DNA of 23,709 nt from Chara braunii (GCA_003427395.1 BFEA01000106.1:3263976-3287684); one strand, 5' to 3'; shown: positions 1-9,564, numbered from the stretch's first letter. Notes: generated from the letters alone by a model not told the origin. Made by a program: numbers and translations.

Positions 1-291
1 AAAAAAAAAAAAATGCATTTTGGTGCTAGGGGGGTTATGACAGAACTTGTTGCAATCCTCAGACCTTTTTTTCTTTTTTTCGAAAACACAAAGCCCCTTC
101 TATTCTGGGGGGCATCAGTCCAGTTGCTGATCACTGGCAAGCATGTTTTTACAGCCAATGAGGGGGAACCGAAGAGAGCTACCAGGATTAGCCTTGCCCT
201 TGTGTCGATTGCCGCCTAAGCAATGGGGCCCTGCTGCGGAGCACCCAAGCCATGGCCCTTCTTCAGGGGTTGTCCTGCCGGTCGGGAGGCT

Positions 292-408
292 TACTACCGT
301 CTTCACCCGAATAGAACGCCCGGTCATTATAGCCATATTTGGTGCAGTTTCCAGTCCAGATACGGCTAAAACGACCAGGCGTTCTATTCGGGTGAAGACA
401 GTAGCAGC
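292..408. repeat. Foldback (inverted-repeat) element with about 39-nt arms
   Basis: The segment at 296-334 is the reverse complement of about 366-404 with roughly 4 mismatches in 39 positions. The central 22 positions (298-319 against 379-400 by eye) are identical. Pairing can extend inward over another 8 positions with one mismatch and one wobble, leaving a loop of about 12 nt. The overall shape is that of a tiny MITE-like foldback or a hairpin-RNA locus. I found no convincing target-site duplication and no other copy in the window. Boundaries are approximate. Confidence 0.75.
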
Positions 409-1212
409 ACCCAGCCACGCGGCAGGAGAACCTCCACAAGGGCGGGCCGCAGGGGGGCGTGTACCTGGCAGTCCCTCAGGCCGCATGTCACCCATCCATC
501 GCAATGTCTCTTGCTCCTTGGTAGTTTTCTTGCAAGTCTACGCTACTCTTGTCCAGGTTCTATACGCCACAATTCCTCTGCTTGTCTGCCTACTATTCTG
601 TTGCTGTTATCATTCTGTCCCTCCGTCTATCAGCTGTCAAGTGTTATCCAGTATTTACGGAGGTCTTCCCTCTGTATTGCCCTATTCTGCCTATGGTCCT
701 TCTGCAGTTTTATACATCTGGGAGTACTGTTGGTAGTGTTGCTCGCCCCAGCATTTTCCTTACTTCTCTCCTTTAGCTACACCCAAGCCCCTTGGCATCC
801 TAATGTTTGTATTGAATGTTTTAAACTGTTTTTGTATTTTTGTGTTTTCACAAAAGATCCCCCTCTTATCCAGTCCCCCAAATTCTTCCCTCCCTCTCCC
901 TCGGACCCCTGTCTCTTCCCTACCTTTCTACCTCCTATCCTCTGGCCTCCCTACTAGAGTACACTACCGAGCCTTGGGCTACCGGTAGCGCTCGTACTTA
1001 TTTCTCCTATTTATGGCATAAATCAGTTGTCCCCTGGAAGCCGGGGTTCCTACGTAGTCTGATTCCTCGTCTGCTCCTGGTTGAGGCACATGTCGCATCA
1101 GGATGGGGCCGAACTGCATCTGGCCAGTCTGGGGATCCTGGGTGAGCAGTTGCGGATACGGGCCCCATCTTGCCCAGAAGCCTTTGTCCTTCTGTTCCCC
1201 TGTACGTCTGCA
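409..1212. other. No gene seen; pyrimidine-rich flank, possibly LINE 3' untranslated DNA
   Basis: Frames here are open only by chance, and none resembles a known protein or shows a domain. The DNA is T/C-rich on the plus strand. Because it lies just downstream (minus strand) of the LINE ORF2 end at 1213, part of it may be that element's 3' untranslated region. A T-run at 66-79 on the plus strand would read as a poly(A) tail on the minus strand, but it is interrupted. This is inference only. Confidence 0.3.
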
Positions 1213-2163
1213 TCAATGGTGATCCGCCAGGAGGGCGATTCTGATGTTCTCCAGCACCCTTTCTTGATATGCTTGCAGCGGTGGAGATGCTCCCTGTCTA
1301 CAGCACTTGTTCCACAGGGTCCACAGGGCCCATAGCACTGCCGCCCGTATAGTTTCCGCCGCCAGCGGATCTTCGGGTTTCGACCTATCTACTTTCCTTA
1401 GGGCTCCTAGGCGGATCACTGCATCGCCATCCTCCATGACATCCAACAGGGAACTGTCCGTGACTTCATCCACCCACCATTCCCAAACGGTCCTGACAAT
1501 CCGGCACCGCATGAAGAGGTGGGGAACAGACTTCATTTGCCTGCACCCTGCAGCGCTTATATGGTCCTTGTGCTGGCTCCCAGTTGCCAACCATTGCGCT
1601 GTGGGGATTGCCAAGTGGTACAGTTGCAATAGCAGGCCAGCCTGCTTCTGGTCTGCTAAAGCGGCCACGATAGTTCTTTGGTCGTTCCACCTCCGCTGCG
1701 TCCACCTGTTGAAGTACACATCAGGGAGCCAGCCCCTCCTCGCCCAGCGGTTCTTCAGTTCAGCACATATATCCACTGGTTCCAGTGGGGAGTTGTAGTA
1801 GTCAGGCTCTGGAGCGGCACCGCTTTTCTCTGCATCCTTTGGGCTGGCCATTCCCATTCCCTTGGGTCCCATACCAGGTCCCGTCGTCTGGCTGCTAATT
1901 GAAATGCCGGGTATTGCCCATCTCCCTTCTGTCCTCCATCGAGTCACCTAGACAAGGGGGCGACTGCTATGATCTGACCCCCGCCCAAACCGTTGCTTTC
2001 CTAGTGGGCTTCCGTTGGCCGGGAAGCATACTGGCAGCCCCCAGTCACACAGCAGCAGGACTCTAGGAAAGGCATGGTGCGGGGATGGTTGTTCTAGCAG
2101 CCTCACAGGCCGTATTGCCCTTGCTGCATTCCCATGACCAGTCCAAAAATCCGACACCGCCAA
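1213..2163 (-). pseudogene. LINE ORF2, C-terminal end (zf-RVT-like region), one in-frame stop
   Basis: This is the 3' end of a non-LTR retrotransposon ORF2, downstream of the reverse-transcriptase core. One minus-strand frame runs from 2163 to the stop near 1213, interrupted only by a TAG at 1948-1950. The C-terminal half shows the spacing typical of the LINE zinc-binding (zf-RVT) segment: a Cys, then VPHLFMRCRIVRTVWEWW, with one expected Cys apparently lost. It is followed by a Trp-rich stretch (AAVLWALWTLWNKCC). No RT catalytic motif is present, so the RT core has been lost upstream, as expected for a 5'-truncated insertion. A DNA-binding or RNA-binding role for this end is family knowledge, not visible here. 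The call rests on motif spacing, and an unrelated protein of similar shape is possible. Confidence 0.6.
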
Positions 2164-2198
2164 CTCCTACTAATCCTTTTTTTCGGGATTTTTTTCAA

Positions 2199-2526
2199 AA
2201 TGCCCCTCTGACAGCATACTTACCCTGTCGCGCCCCTCTGACAAAGATTGAAGTTTCCGAAAAACCCCTGGTGTCGTTTGGGCCTGAAATATGTTCATTA
2301 CGCCCCTGCCGTACCGGTTCCAAATTTCCAGTATGCCCCGTTAGCTTCCCTCCCAGGGTCAGGGGAACAACGGCCACGAGTGCCACCAACAGCCACAGGG
2401 GCATGCTGGAAAGTTGCACCCCTCACTGACAGAGGCCTGCGGAAAACTTCAGAGGCCCCAGGGGCACGAGGTAATTCAGCCGTCCGAGGGGCATACGCAA
2501 ATAAATGGAAGTTGGAGGGGCATTTC
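2199..2526. repeat. Mirrored array of ATGCCCCTC / GAGGGGCAT motifs
   Basis: In the left half a TGCCCCTC-like motif occurs in plus orientation at about 2200, 2231, 2301 and 2332. In the right half the reverse complement, GGGGCAT or GGGGCAC, occurs at about 2397, 2459, 2487 and 2516. Spacing within each half is irregular, from about 30 to 70 bases. The outermost copies form an inverted pair sharing about 11 bases (GAGGGGCATTT). T-rich runs flank both sides (2176-2195 and 2539-2558). The symmetry suggests a small non-autonomous terminal-inverted-repeat transposon with subterminal motifs. No transposase and no clear target duplication are seen. Confidence 0.45.
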
Positions 2527-2654
2527 AAAATTTCCCCCTTTTTTTTCTCTTTTTTTTCCCCCAAACATTTCTTTTAAGAAGACAAATAACTCTTTGAATG
2601 AAACTTGTCACAAATGAGCTATTTCCAACACATTTCTGCCCTCTTATGCGCACT

Positions 2655-2890
2655 TGAAACTAAGTGTTCTTCCATGTGTAGCTTGTATCCATTGTGCAAA
2701 GACAGGTTCAATCAAAATTTGTTTTCCTCGAGTACCAAAAGCTTGCATTACATCATTATGGACATATAATCCTAAAGTGTGAAATCCTAAGAATAAACTA
2801 GCACAAGTTAAACGAGATATAATAGCTTCTTTATGTTCAAGCATTCTAGCTAAAACATTCTCTTTATTTCCTTCTGGATTATGCTGCCTC
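2655..2890 (-). pseudogene. psaB: Nuclear plastid-DNA fragment: internal piece of psaB
   Basis: Translated on the minus strand, this segment is closely similar to an internal part of PsaB, the P700 apoprotein A2 of photosystem I. PsaB is a chlorophyll-binding thylakoid membrane protein. Landmarks include [32 protein letters not shown] and [17 protein letters not shown]. About 75 codons are recognisable out of a protein of roughly 734 residues, with no start and no end. It is decayed: the Trp expected before ASLFLGF is Cys, and the usual PE after FGT is RG. Similarity fades abruptly on both sides into unrelated DNA. The DNA is more AT-rich than its surroundings, as plastid DNA would be. It is best read as a non-functional nuclear insertion of plastid DNA (NUPT). 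The protein identity is near certain; nuclear location is inferred from the surrounding retroelements. Confidence 0.9.
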
Positions 2891-3671
2891 AAAAGAAAAG
2901 ACAAACTGGTGCTACAGCAATACTCCCTACCAGGGTATAGACCAGGTTATTTTGCCTGGCTGTTCAACTTGTGTGTAAACGGATCGGAACAGAATGGCTG
3001 GGAGAGGTGCTGGTGGCTTAACGACAATAAAATTTTGGTTAAACAATCAGTACTTTGCCCATCCATTTTCTGTGATGCGGCAGCGCTCGCGCCACGTCTG
3101 GTGGGAGGTACCGGCCTGCCGTTTCATGCTGAATTCATCCAGGCGAAAACGGTCGTGGTCACGGCCTGTTTTTCTTGTATGTCTGTTATGCGAAACAGCA
3201 AGCCGGTATATCCCGCCAGATGTGGCACGAGCACTGCCGGCACCGGCAACTACTCGTGGTTTGAGTGCTGCCTTCACATTTGGAAGGCTATGGATTCAAT
3301 CCCCTTCTATTGAACTTGTGTGATGATCTAATGTATGGGATTTAGCATGGTAACTACAGTAACTGGTTACCAACCCCTGCAGTAACTATGTCAAAAGTGT
3401 GTGGATGTGTGTGGTTGGACACAGCGGGTCATAGCCTAACGCACATAGCCTATTTGGTTAATGGCCGCCCTTGGTTTCAGAATGTCACAGGCTCAGTTTC
3501 CTTGAGTTGAGCTTGTGTGACGAGCTCATGTATGTATGTATGTTCATGAAGAGATCATGAGTTCAAATCCTGGCGGGATTGTAGAGAGACGAAACAATTT
3601 AGGACTACCCCACTTTCAAAAGAGGTGTCGTGTCTTTCCCCTTTTAATGACATGGAACTTTATCCACTGAC
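2891..3671. other. No recognised gene; possible SINE-like fragments
   Basis: A plus-strand frame at 2994-3323 (109 codons from ATG) has no recognisable domain and overlaps an open minus frame, so it is not called. A 28-base motif (TTGAACTTGTGTGATGATCT and following bases) occurs at 3310-3337 and again, with about 4 mismatches, at 3507-3534. GTTCAAATCC at 3561-3570 fits the B-box of a tRNA-derived polymerase III promoter, but no convincing A-box is seen. A short TATG run (3531-3541) separates them. Confidence 0.35.
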
Positions 3672-3944
3672 CTCGTCAACTGAAAGGTCAACCATTCTTG
3701 CTGCCTCCTCAGGTTCTATGTCCCAAGCGCATGAGGGTGACCGCTTGCAATACATCATGGCCTTTGACGCAATCGTTTTCATTGTTGATGCCAACCGGAG
3801 AGCAATCTGAACAAATGACAATGACAGCGTGGCCAGAGCTGCCTCAGCTGCACACGCCCGAGCGGCCTCCTCCTCAGCGGCCAATTTTCCCCTCAGCTCT
3901 CTGTCCACTGCAGCTTCAGATTCCGTCTGCTTCTGAGAAAGTTC
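3672..3944 (-). CDS. Candidate internal exon, coiled-coil protein of unknown function
   Basis: On the minus strand a pyrimidine-rich stretch ending TTTTCTATTCTCAG precedes base 3944, which fits a splice acceptor. GAG followed by GTCAGT at 3671-3666 fits a donor. The 273 bases between are exactly 91 open codons, entering and leaving in phase 0. The peptide starts ELSQKQTESEAAVDRELRGK and continues with an Ala/Glu-rich helix (LAAEEEAARACAAEAALA), so a coiled coil is likely for roughly the first 40 residues. A mixed segment (MKTIASKAMMYCKR) and an acidic end follow. I do not recognise the protein. Codon use and composition differ from the retroelement pieces around it. A similar candidate exon at 13201-13295 on the same strand ends in phase 0, so the two could be spliced together. 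Function is unknown, and the exon call depends on splice signals alone. Confidence 0.5.
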
Positions 3945-5504
3945 CTGAGAATAGAAAATGGCCCATAGGCAACATTTGATGGCAGAACAAAAACAAAAAG
4001 AAGAAGCACTTTAATACACTGCAAGTGAAAGCTAGTTTTTCACATGGAAACCCTACTGAACTATACAAGGTTTTTAACCCACCATGGGGCATTCACAGGG
4101 TGCTATCACTTAGCCCCTCTGCAGCCAGCAGTCAAGGTAGCCCTCTGAAAGGAACTATCCGTGGTACCAGGTAGATCCATTCCCCTTGACAATGCAGACG
4201 GAGACGAGTGCTCAGTAAGCGTCAGACATGCATTGGAGAGCGAGAAGTTGTTGTCTAACCCAGACTTGCAGCAATTGCATGAGACACAGGAAGAGAAAAG
4301 TCATAAACAAAATAGAGAAAAGGACAAAAAGGTTATGCCTTCACCAAATTTGCTACAGTCACCTGTAAGAAATCTTCTCCCTGACCTTTTCCCCTATCCC
4401 TCCCCCCACGGATCCATCCCATGCCATATTCCCCATGTCCAGATCAGCCAGTCAGGTAAGCCCAAAGTTTCCATGTGAGCAGCCGGACAACAAAACAGAC
4501 GTATCACGAGCTCAACAGCACCCCCGTGGAACAGGGGCCAGGTGTTGAAAGGCAGGAAGGAGCATGGGCCACAAGATGGAACATAAATCGCCCCACATAC
4601 TGCAGGACTGGTTCAAGGAAATGGCACAGTAGTGGCCCATTATTTGCTCACAAAAGGTAATGATAGACGTTTCAGTAAGTGAGAATATGAAGCGAGTAAG
4701 GAAGCCTCTGCTTATAAGAGGTTTATGTCCTGATGACTGAAGCTGGGCAATGGTCCCAGTACCGAGCTAATGTAGGAGGGATGCTGGACCCGCTTTCCTG
4801 CAGGTGTTGCTCCGCACCGACAGAAAGGACCCGTCGACCAAGCGGACACCTCAAATCCTGAGTGCGCTTTTACTGGCTCAGGATCACAGGGCTGCACCTG
4901 ATGTTTCTTGGAAAAAAAATGAAAAGGTTGCACGTGCAAGGATTATGAGCGAGAACGATAGACAGAGAACCAAGTTGCAAAATCATGAAGAAGCCCACAT
5001 AGTCATGAACCAAGCAGAGAGTGCAATGCACCAAGATACCGTCCAAATAAGAGCAATACAATGAACTCAGGTGTCAATGTCGCCACTCTCTGGTCACACC
5101 AACACTGTACCAAATGTCGCACTTCATGTCTGGCGCCCAGCGCCCAGCCTATCCTACTCGGCCTACCTAGCCAATCTACGTTCTTGCAACTGGATCACTC
5201 TGCAGTCGAAGACCAATGTACGTGACGTCAACACCAATGCCGACCACCAGCATACACCAGGCATGTTCTCTCTCCTCCCCTCATCACCCCTTGTCTCCCC
5301 ACCTCATGCGCCTCCTACCCGAAGACCACCTTTGTCATCACCTGCCCTGTGCCCCAGCTGCCCGGCTATGGTTGCTTTGTGCCCGCTGCCTCAGCAGCAC
5401 CCCTCTCACCACTGCGCCCCTGCGCCTGTCCGACCAGCAGCGCCCGTGCAGACACTTGCGCAGCAACTCAGCAGCGTGTCTGCATTGCCTGCCTAGGCCA
5501 GAAT
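3945..5504. other. No confident gene; possible intron or intergenic DNA
   Basis: No retroelement protein, RNA gene or clear repeat is seen over this stretch. If the exons at 3672-3944 and 13201-13295 belong to one gene, this is intronic. Two weak minus-strand exon candidates were noted. One starts at about 4270 after a long pyrimidine tract and reads SGLDNNFSLSNACLTL before a stop near 4111. The other starts at 4897 after TTTTTTTTTCCAAGAAACATCAG-like DNA and reads VQPCDPEPVKAHSGFEV before a stop at 4712. Neither has a strong donor. A plus-strand frame at 4161-4478 is open but featureless. Confidence 0.3.
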
Positions 5505-5569
5505 GCCTCTGCCAGAGGCTCACACTTTCTTTTATGGAAAGTGTGCGGCTGGCTGGCCTGGCCAGGCCA
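5505..5569. repeat. Three adjacent short palindromes
   Basis: Three perfect inverted repeats lie side by side: GCCTCTG-C-CAGAGGC (5505-5519); CACACTTTC and GAAAGTGTG with a 7-nt loop (5521-5545); and the 16-bp perfect palindrome TGGCCTGGCCAGGCCA (5554-5569). Each could fold into a small hairpin. They immediately precede the repeat array at 5590-6003. No terminator-like T-run follows. Confidence 0.6.
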
Positions 5570-5589
5570 CAAGCGGTTATCGCGTAACT

Positions 5590-6003
5590 GAAAATTCAGG
5601 AATGAAAATTCTGAAGTGAGAGTTTTGGGCAGTCTGAAAATCATGAATGGTCCTGAAGTGGTGAAAGGTCCGAAGACCCTGAAAAACACCTATTTAGGCA
5701 GGCTGCATTCTGAAGTGGTGAAGGGTGCCCTAAAGTGGTTAAGTGAGAGTTTTTGGCAGTCTGAAAATCCTGAATGGTCCTGAAGTGAGGTCCGAAGACC
5801 ATGAAAACCACCCTCCACCACTTGAGGATGCAGCCTGCCTAAACAAGTGGTTTTCAGGGTCTTCGAAACTTTCACCACTTCAGGACCATTCAGGATTTTC
5901 ACACCTGAATGGTCCTGAAGTGGTGAAAGGTCTGAAGACCCTGAAAACCACCTCTTTAGGCAGGCTGCATCCTGAAGTGGTGAAGGGTGTCATGAAGTGG
6001 TGA
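5590..6003. repeat. Dispersed repeat array with direct and inverted copies, including a long hairpin
   Basis: A unit of about 80-110 bases built around CTGAATGGTCCTGAAGTGG, GAAGACCCTGAAAACCACC and AGGCAGGCTGCATCCTGAAG is present several times. Direct copies lie at about 5626-5733, 5736-5806 (partial) and 5905-5990, and one inverted copy lies at 5816-5893. The inverted copy and the last direct copy form arms of 78 bases (5816-5893 and 5905-5982) with only about 6-8 mismatches and an 11-base loop. The short sub-motif CTGAAGTGGTGA recurs within each unit. No coding potential is seen. It could be a foldback transposon or a source of double-stranded RNA. Confidence 0.8.
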
Positions 6004-6019
6004 TGAAAAATACGACGGT

Positions 6020-6529
6020 TGTTAACCTTCTATCAGCCAGGCGTGTGTGGGTGCCCCGTAGCTTCGGTTGGGCCCCCGGTGTCTGCGCCCATGCCCAGTT
6101 CCCGATTTTGGTCTGGGCCTCGTGCAGTTAGGCACATTCAGGCAGCCACACAACCTCCAAGTGTTCACCGCTTTCTCATTGGCTCACGACTCATGTGTGA
6201 CGACAATGCTGCTTTCTCATTCGTTTGTGGCCGCTACGTGATGTGTCGGTCTCACACTGCATGTGCCCAGGGCGCAACCACCCGGGCCCTGGGCTCAACT
6301 GTATAACGCAGCTCATGTTTCAGGAAAGCACGTTTCCCTGTAACCAACTGGTGTGCTGCAACTGTCTGAGCACCCATCTGAGTACCCACATAGGAAAAAT
6401 GTCGGAAATAGGCCTCACGTAGATATTCAGGCCTACCTTCACTTAGGGAGGGCACAGGGCTATGCTGGGGGCCTTAGCCTAGATCACGTGCATGGCTGAC
6501 AAGGGCCCCGTGAGGGCTCATTCCTCACA
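6020..6529 (-). repeat. Probable 3' LTR of Gypsy-1
   Basis: On the minus strand a TGTGAGGAATGAG start follows a purine-rich tract just after the pol stop. The proposed other end, GGTTAACA at 6027-6020, gives the TG...CA termini expected of an LTR and a length of 510 bases. It ends just outside the repeat array at 5590-6003. The partner LTR is absent from the window, so the left boundary is a guess from terminal dinucleotides alone. Confidence 0.5.
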
Positions 6530-6542
6530 TTCCATCCCCCTT
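6530..6542 (-). other. Polypurine tract of Gypsy-1
   Basis: The minus strand reads AAGGGGGATGGAA directly before the proposed LTR start at 6529 and 25 bases after the pol stop at 6568-6570. This is the expected position and composition of the plus-strand primer for reverse transcription. Confidence 0.6.
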
Positions 6543-6567
6543 AGCTTCGAAAGTCCGCTGAGATGCT

Positions 6568-6900
6568 TCACTCAGGTGCTTTCCCCTTTAATCTCCGTTC
6601 GTATTCTGCCACGATCTGAGGGGCTGTATTGACAAGCTCCTCTCTTGTGAACCAATGATCTTCTTTCGGATCTGAATGACTCCCTCACAGGTTTGGGGCG
6701 TCTTTCCTCTGCCCACTGGCTTGGGAACAGGCAAGTCTTTGTGTTCCAAAGTATCGTCGACGTTCACGTGGCCATCCATGGTTGGGGGCAGCATTAACCT
6801 TCTTGATGGGAACAGATCTGTCTCAGCGAAAGGTGAAGCTTCAAAGCATGAAATATAGGGTAAGTGCGCAAATGTCCAGGGATTCTGATAACGTATGAAG
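6568..6900 (-). pseudogene. pol: Gypsy-1 pol C-terminus, chromodomain-like tail
   Basis: In the frame ending at the TGA at 6568-6570, the minus strand encodes DHWFTREELVNTAPQ followed by IVAEYERRLKGKAPE and the stop. This matches the last helix of the chromodomain-like tail seen in plant and algal chromoviruses, which is thought to steer integration to certain chromatin. The preceding stretch (about 6660-6900) is in other frames and badly decayed: only the C-terminal helix is clear, and the aromatic cage region is not readable. Frameshifts lie near 6660. Confidence 0.6.
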
Positions 6901-8217
6901 GGCCATCCATATCACTACCCACAATATCTAAAAACTTCCCAAGGACCGAAATACTGAGGCATTAGTTTTCTAGAGATGCCAAATTCCTAACCCAGTTTGC
7001 TAGCCTTCACCCAGACACATTCCCCTACCTAAAATGTGGACTGTCGTCTGTGTTTGTTCTCAGAGGCAATCATAGCCTCTTGAGACTTCCTAATGTGCTC
7101 GACAACCTGCTGCAATAACTTTTCATACTAGACACCGAACTCTAAGGTCCCAGGCGTTGCAGCTGGTCGGTTTTCAGGAAGGAGGAAGTCTAGTGCAGAT
7201 CTAGGCTTCCGTTCCAAATGCAGCTCATTTCGACAGATGCCTGTGGTGTTGTGAACTGCATTGTTATACAGACTGGCGATGAGAGGCAGCTTCTCATCCC
7301 AACCATCCTGGTGGGGCTTAATGCAATGCCTCAGCAAGTGTTGCACCACGCGATTCATCTGTTCCGCTTGACTGTTAGCTTCGGGGTGATTCCTGGTGGT
7401 CATCTGAAGTTGGATGCCCATTTGTTCAACAACCTTCTTCCACATTTTGCTCGTGAATCAGACATCTCTGTCGCTAACAATAGACTTGGGCAGTCCAAAA
7501 TCATGCACCAGTTATCCATGAATAACTTGATGACGTGTTCAGTCCTTGCGGTTTCAGGCATAGCGATTAGTCTAGCATACTTAGTGAACCTATCCACTAT
7601 GACGAAGATGTGTCTCTTGCCACCCTTGTTTGTCACGACTCACAAGTGTATCCATGAAATACATGGAGACACTCTGTCCTGGACCTGCAGGAATGGGCAA
7701 GGGCTTGACAAGTCAGTACGTACTTCTTTGCATCGTCAAGCATACTAGGCCACCAAAATCGTTGTACTAGATTAGCACTGGTCTTCTGATATCCGAAGTG
7801 ACATGTCGCATCATGACACTCACCTAAAAATAAACTACGCAAAATCTCACTTGACGACACACATAAGTTTTTTAAACCCTGTAATCCATCCACCATCACA
7901 AACTCATCAGATGCCACTTTGTCTTTCACATCTAGTTTGTGGATGTCCATCATTAGAGGATCTTCCTTGTAGGCATCCACCAATGATCGAGTTACATTGT
8001 CAGATAAGCCAAACTCAATTATTAGCGCCCCTAGGTAGTCTGCCCTACGGGATAGTGCATCAACAACCTTGTTGTACTCTGCTTTCACATAGTCTAGCTT
8101 GAAGTCATATTGATCTATGACTTCAACCCAGCGTTTGAGTGCGTCGGTGGGAACAAGCTGCGTCTTGATCCACTTGAGTGTCTGGTGGTCAGTTCTCAAG
8201 TAGAAGAGCCGTCCCAA
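6901..8217 (-). pseudogene. pol: Gypsy-1 RNase H end and integrase, frameshifted
   Basis: The minus strand from 8217 carries the end of RNase H (YLRTDHQTLKW, then VVDALSRRADYL). Next comes the integrase zinc finger region (ECHDATCHFGYQKT, FWWPSMLDDAKKY, VLTC), in which the His/Cys pattern is partly eroded. From about 7636, in another frame, is the core start (GGKRHIFVIVDRFTKYARL). From 7445, in a third frame, is the region carrying the catalytic Glu, NHPEANSQAEQMNRVV, where the more usual Asp of the family motif is replaced by Asn. Integrase inserts element cDNA into chromosomes through a D,D-35-E active site. Here the frame changes near 7640 and 7500 break it. Below 7128 only scraps of the C-terminal domain are readable, with stops. 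Confidence 0.8.
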
Positions 8218-9564
8218 TAGATAGTGCCTCTAGTGGATGAGCCTTGTAAAGGGCATAGAGTTCCCTTTCGTAGGTGGATTTCACCGACTTCGTTGATGGC
8301 ATCTTCTTGGTCATGTACTCAACGGGCCTCAAGTTTTTCCTCCCCTGCTGGGCCAGCACTGCGCTTATGCCATATTGGCTTACGTCAGTGGTTACAACGA
8401 ATTGTCTCTCCGGATCGGGGACCATGAGAACCTCAAGATGTATGAGGGCATGCTTCAGTCTTTTAAAGGCAGCCTCACATTTGTCTGTCCATTCCCATAG
8501 CATTTCAAAACGTGTAAGATCAGTCAGAGGGGCGGCCACCGTACTATAGTTCTTCACAAAGTTACGATAGTAGTTGGTCATCCCTAAGAAAGATCTGACC
8601 TCGGTCACAGACTGAGGTCGTGGCCAGTCACGAATGTTGGCCATCTTGGCATCTTCGGGCCTTATCCCTTCCGTGGATATCTCATGACCCAAGTACAAGA
8701 TTTCAGTGGAACCAAACTCACATTTATCTAAATTGATCTTAAACTTGTGTTGTTGCAACAGTGAAAGTATTGTTTCTACACGCTGGGCATGCTCCTCGAC
8801 TGTTCTACTAAAGATAAGAATGTTGTCAAGGTACACGACGATGAACTTATCTAAGTAGTCATGAAAAATCCTATTCATGGCGTGTTGGAATGTGCCCGGC
8901 GCATTGCAAAGGCCAAAGGGCATCACCACAAACTTGCACAGGTCGTACCTGGTCTGAAATGTGGTTTTGTGTTGGTCCTCTGGTCTAATGGCAAGCTGAT
9001 GGTAGCCGGATTTTAAGTCTATCTTTGTAAAGTACCTACATCCTTGCACCCTATCCAACATGTCGTCGATGCGTGGTAGAGGCTCTATGTTCTTAACGAT
9101 GATGGCATTGAGGCCTCTATAATCAATCCACATCCCCAATGGCCCCCCCTTCTTCGGGACAAATAGAACTGGTGAGCTAGGGGGGAGGTACTACGCCGGA
9201 TCCAACCCTTCTCTGTGAGCTCTTTCAATTGCCAACGAATCTTGTCCAACTCGGTCTGGGCCATCCTATAGATTCTTCCCGTCAGCGTCTTGCTACCTGG
9301 GATGATTTCTATGACATGGACAACCTCCCTGTCTACGACTCTTGAAGGCTCCTCGAACAGATCAGGGTACTTAGCAACAACAACTTCTATCTTTGCAGGT
9401 GATTTAATGGCCTCCCCTTTTTCAGAGACAACTGCTAAGTGCATACCGTCCTCTTGGTTATGTTTATAATAATTACAAAATGTTGATGCGCACATGCAAC
9501 CGTAAGCATCTATCAAAATGCTAGCCTTATACTTCGCAAGTCTGACTGTCCTCCCTTCCGGCAA
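8189..9564 (-). pseudogene. pol: Gypsy-1 reverse transcriptase and RNase H, active site mutated
   Basis: The minus strand encodes the RT entry region (GRIYRMAQTELDKIRWQLKE, then LTEKGWIRRSTSP) up to a frameshift at about 9185. After that the RT core runs open to 8189: WIDYRGLNAI, FTKIDLKSGYHQ (motif A, catalytic Asp present), VMPFGLCNAP (motif B), then VVYLDNILIFS at 8822-8833, where the family has YLDD. The second catalytic Asp of motif C is therefore Asn (codon 8822-8824). RNase H follows (VVTTDVSQYGISAVL, STYERELYAL) until another frameshift at about 8220. Reverse transcription copies element RNA to cDNA in the virus-like particle. This copy could not do so, because of both the Asp loss and the frameshifts. 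Confidence 0.9.

Noticed and set aside
143-736. Long plus-strand open frame of about 197 codons
   Set aside because: It runs through the foldback repeat, so the two arms give similar peptide stretches. No domain is visible, and an overlapping minus frame is also open.
2994-3323. ATG-started 109-codon plus-strand frame
   Set aside because: No domain, no splice or promoter context, and an overlapping minus frame is equally open. It could be a fragment but cannot be supported.
4161-4478. Plus-strand exon ending at CAG-GTAAGC near 4457
   Set aside because: The donor is good, but the acceptor is weak, the peptide is low in structure, and the opposite strand has an equally plausible exon. Evidence is too thin.
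5626-5990. CRISPR-like direct repeats
   Set aside because: Units are long, one is inverted, there are no uniform spacers, and the genome is eukaryotic.
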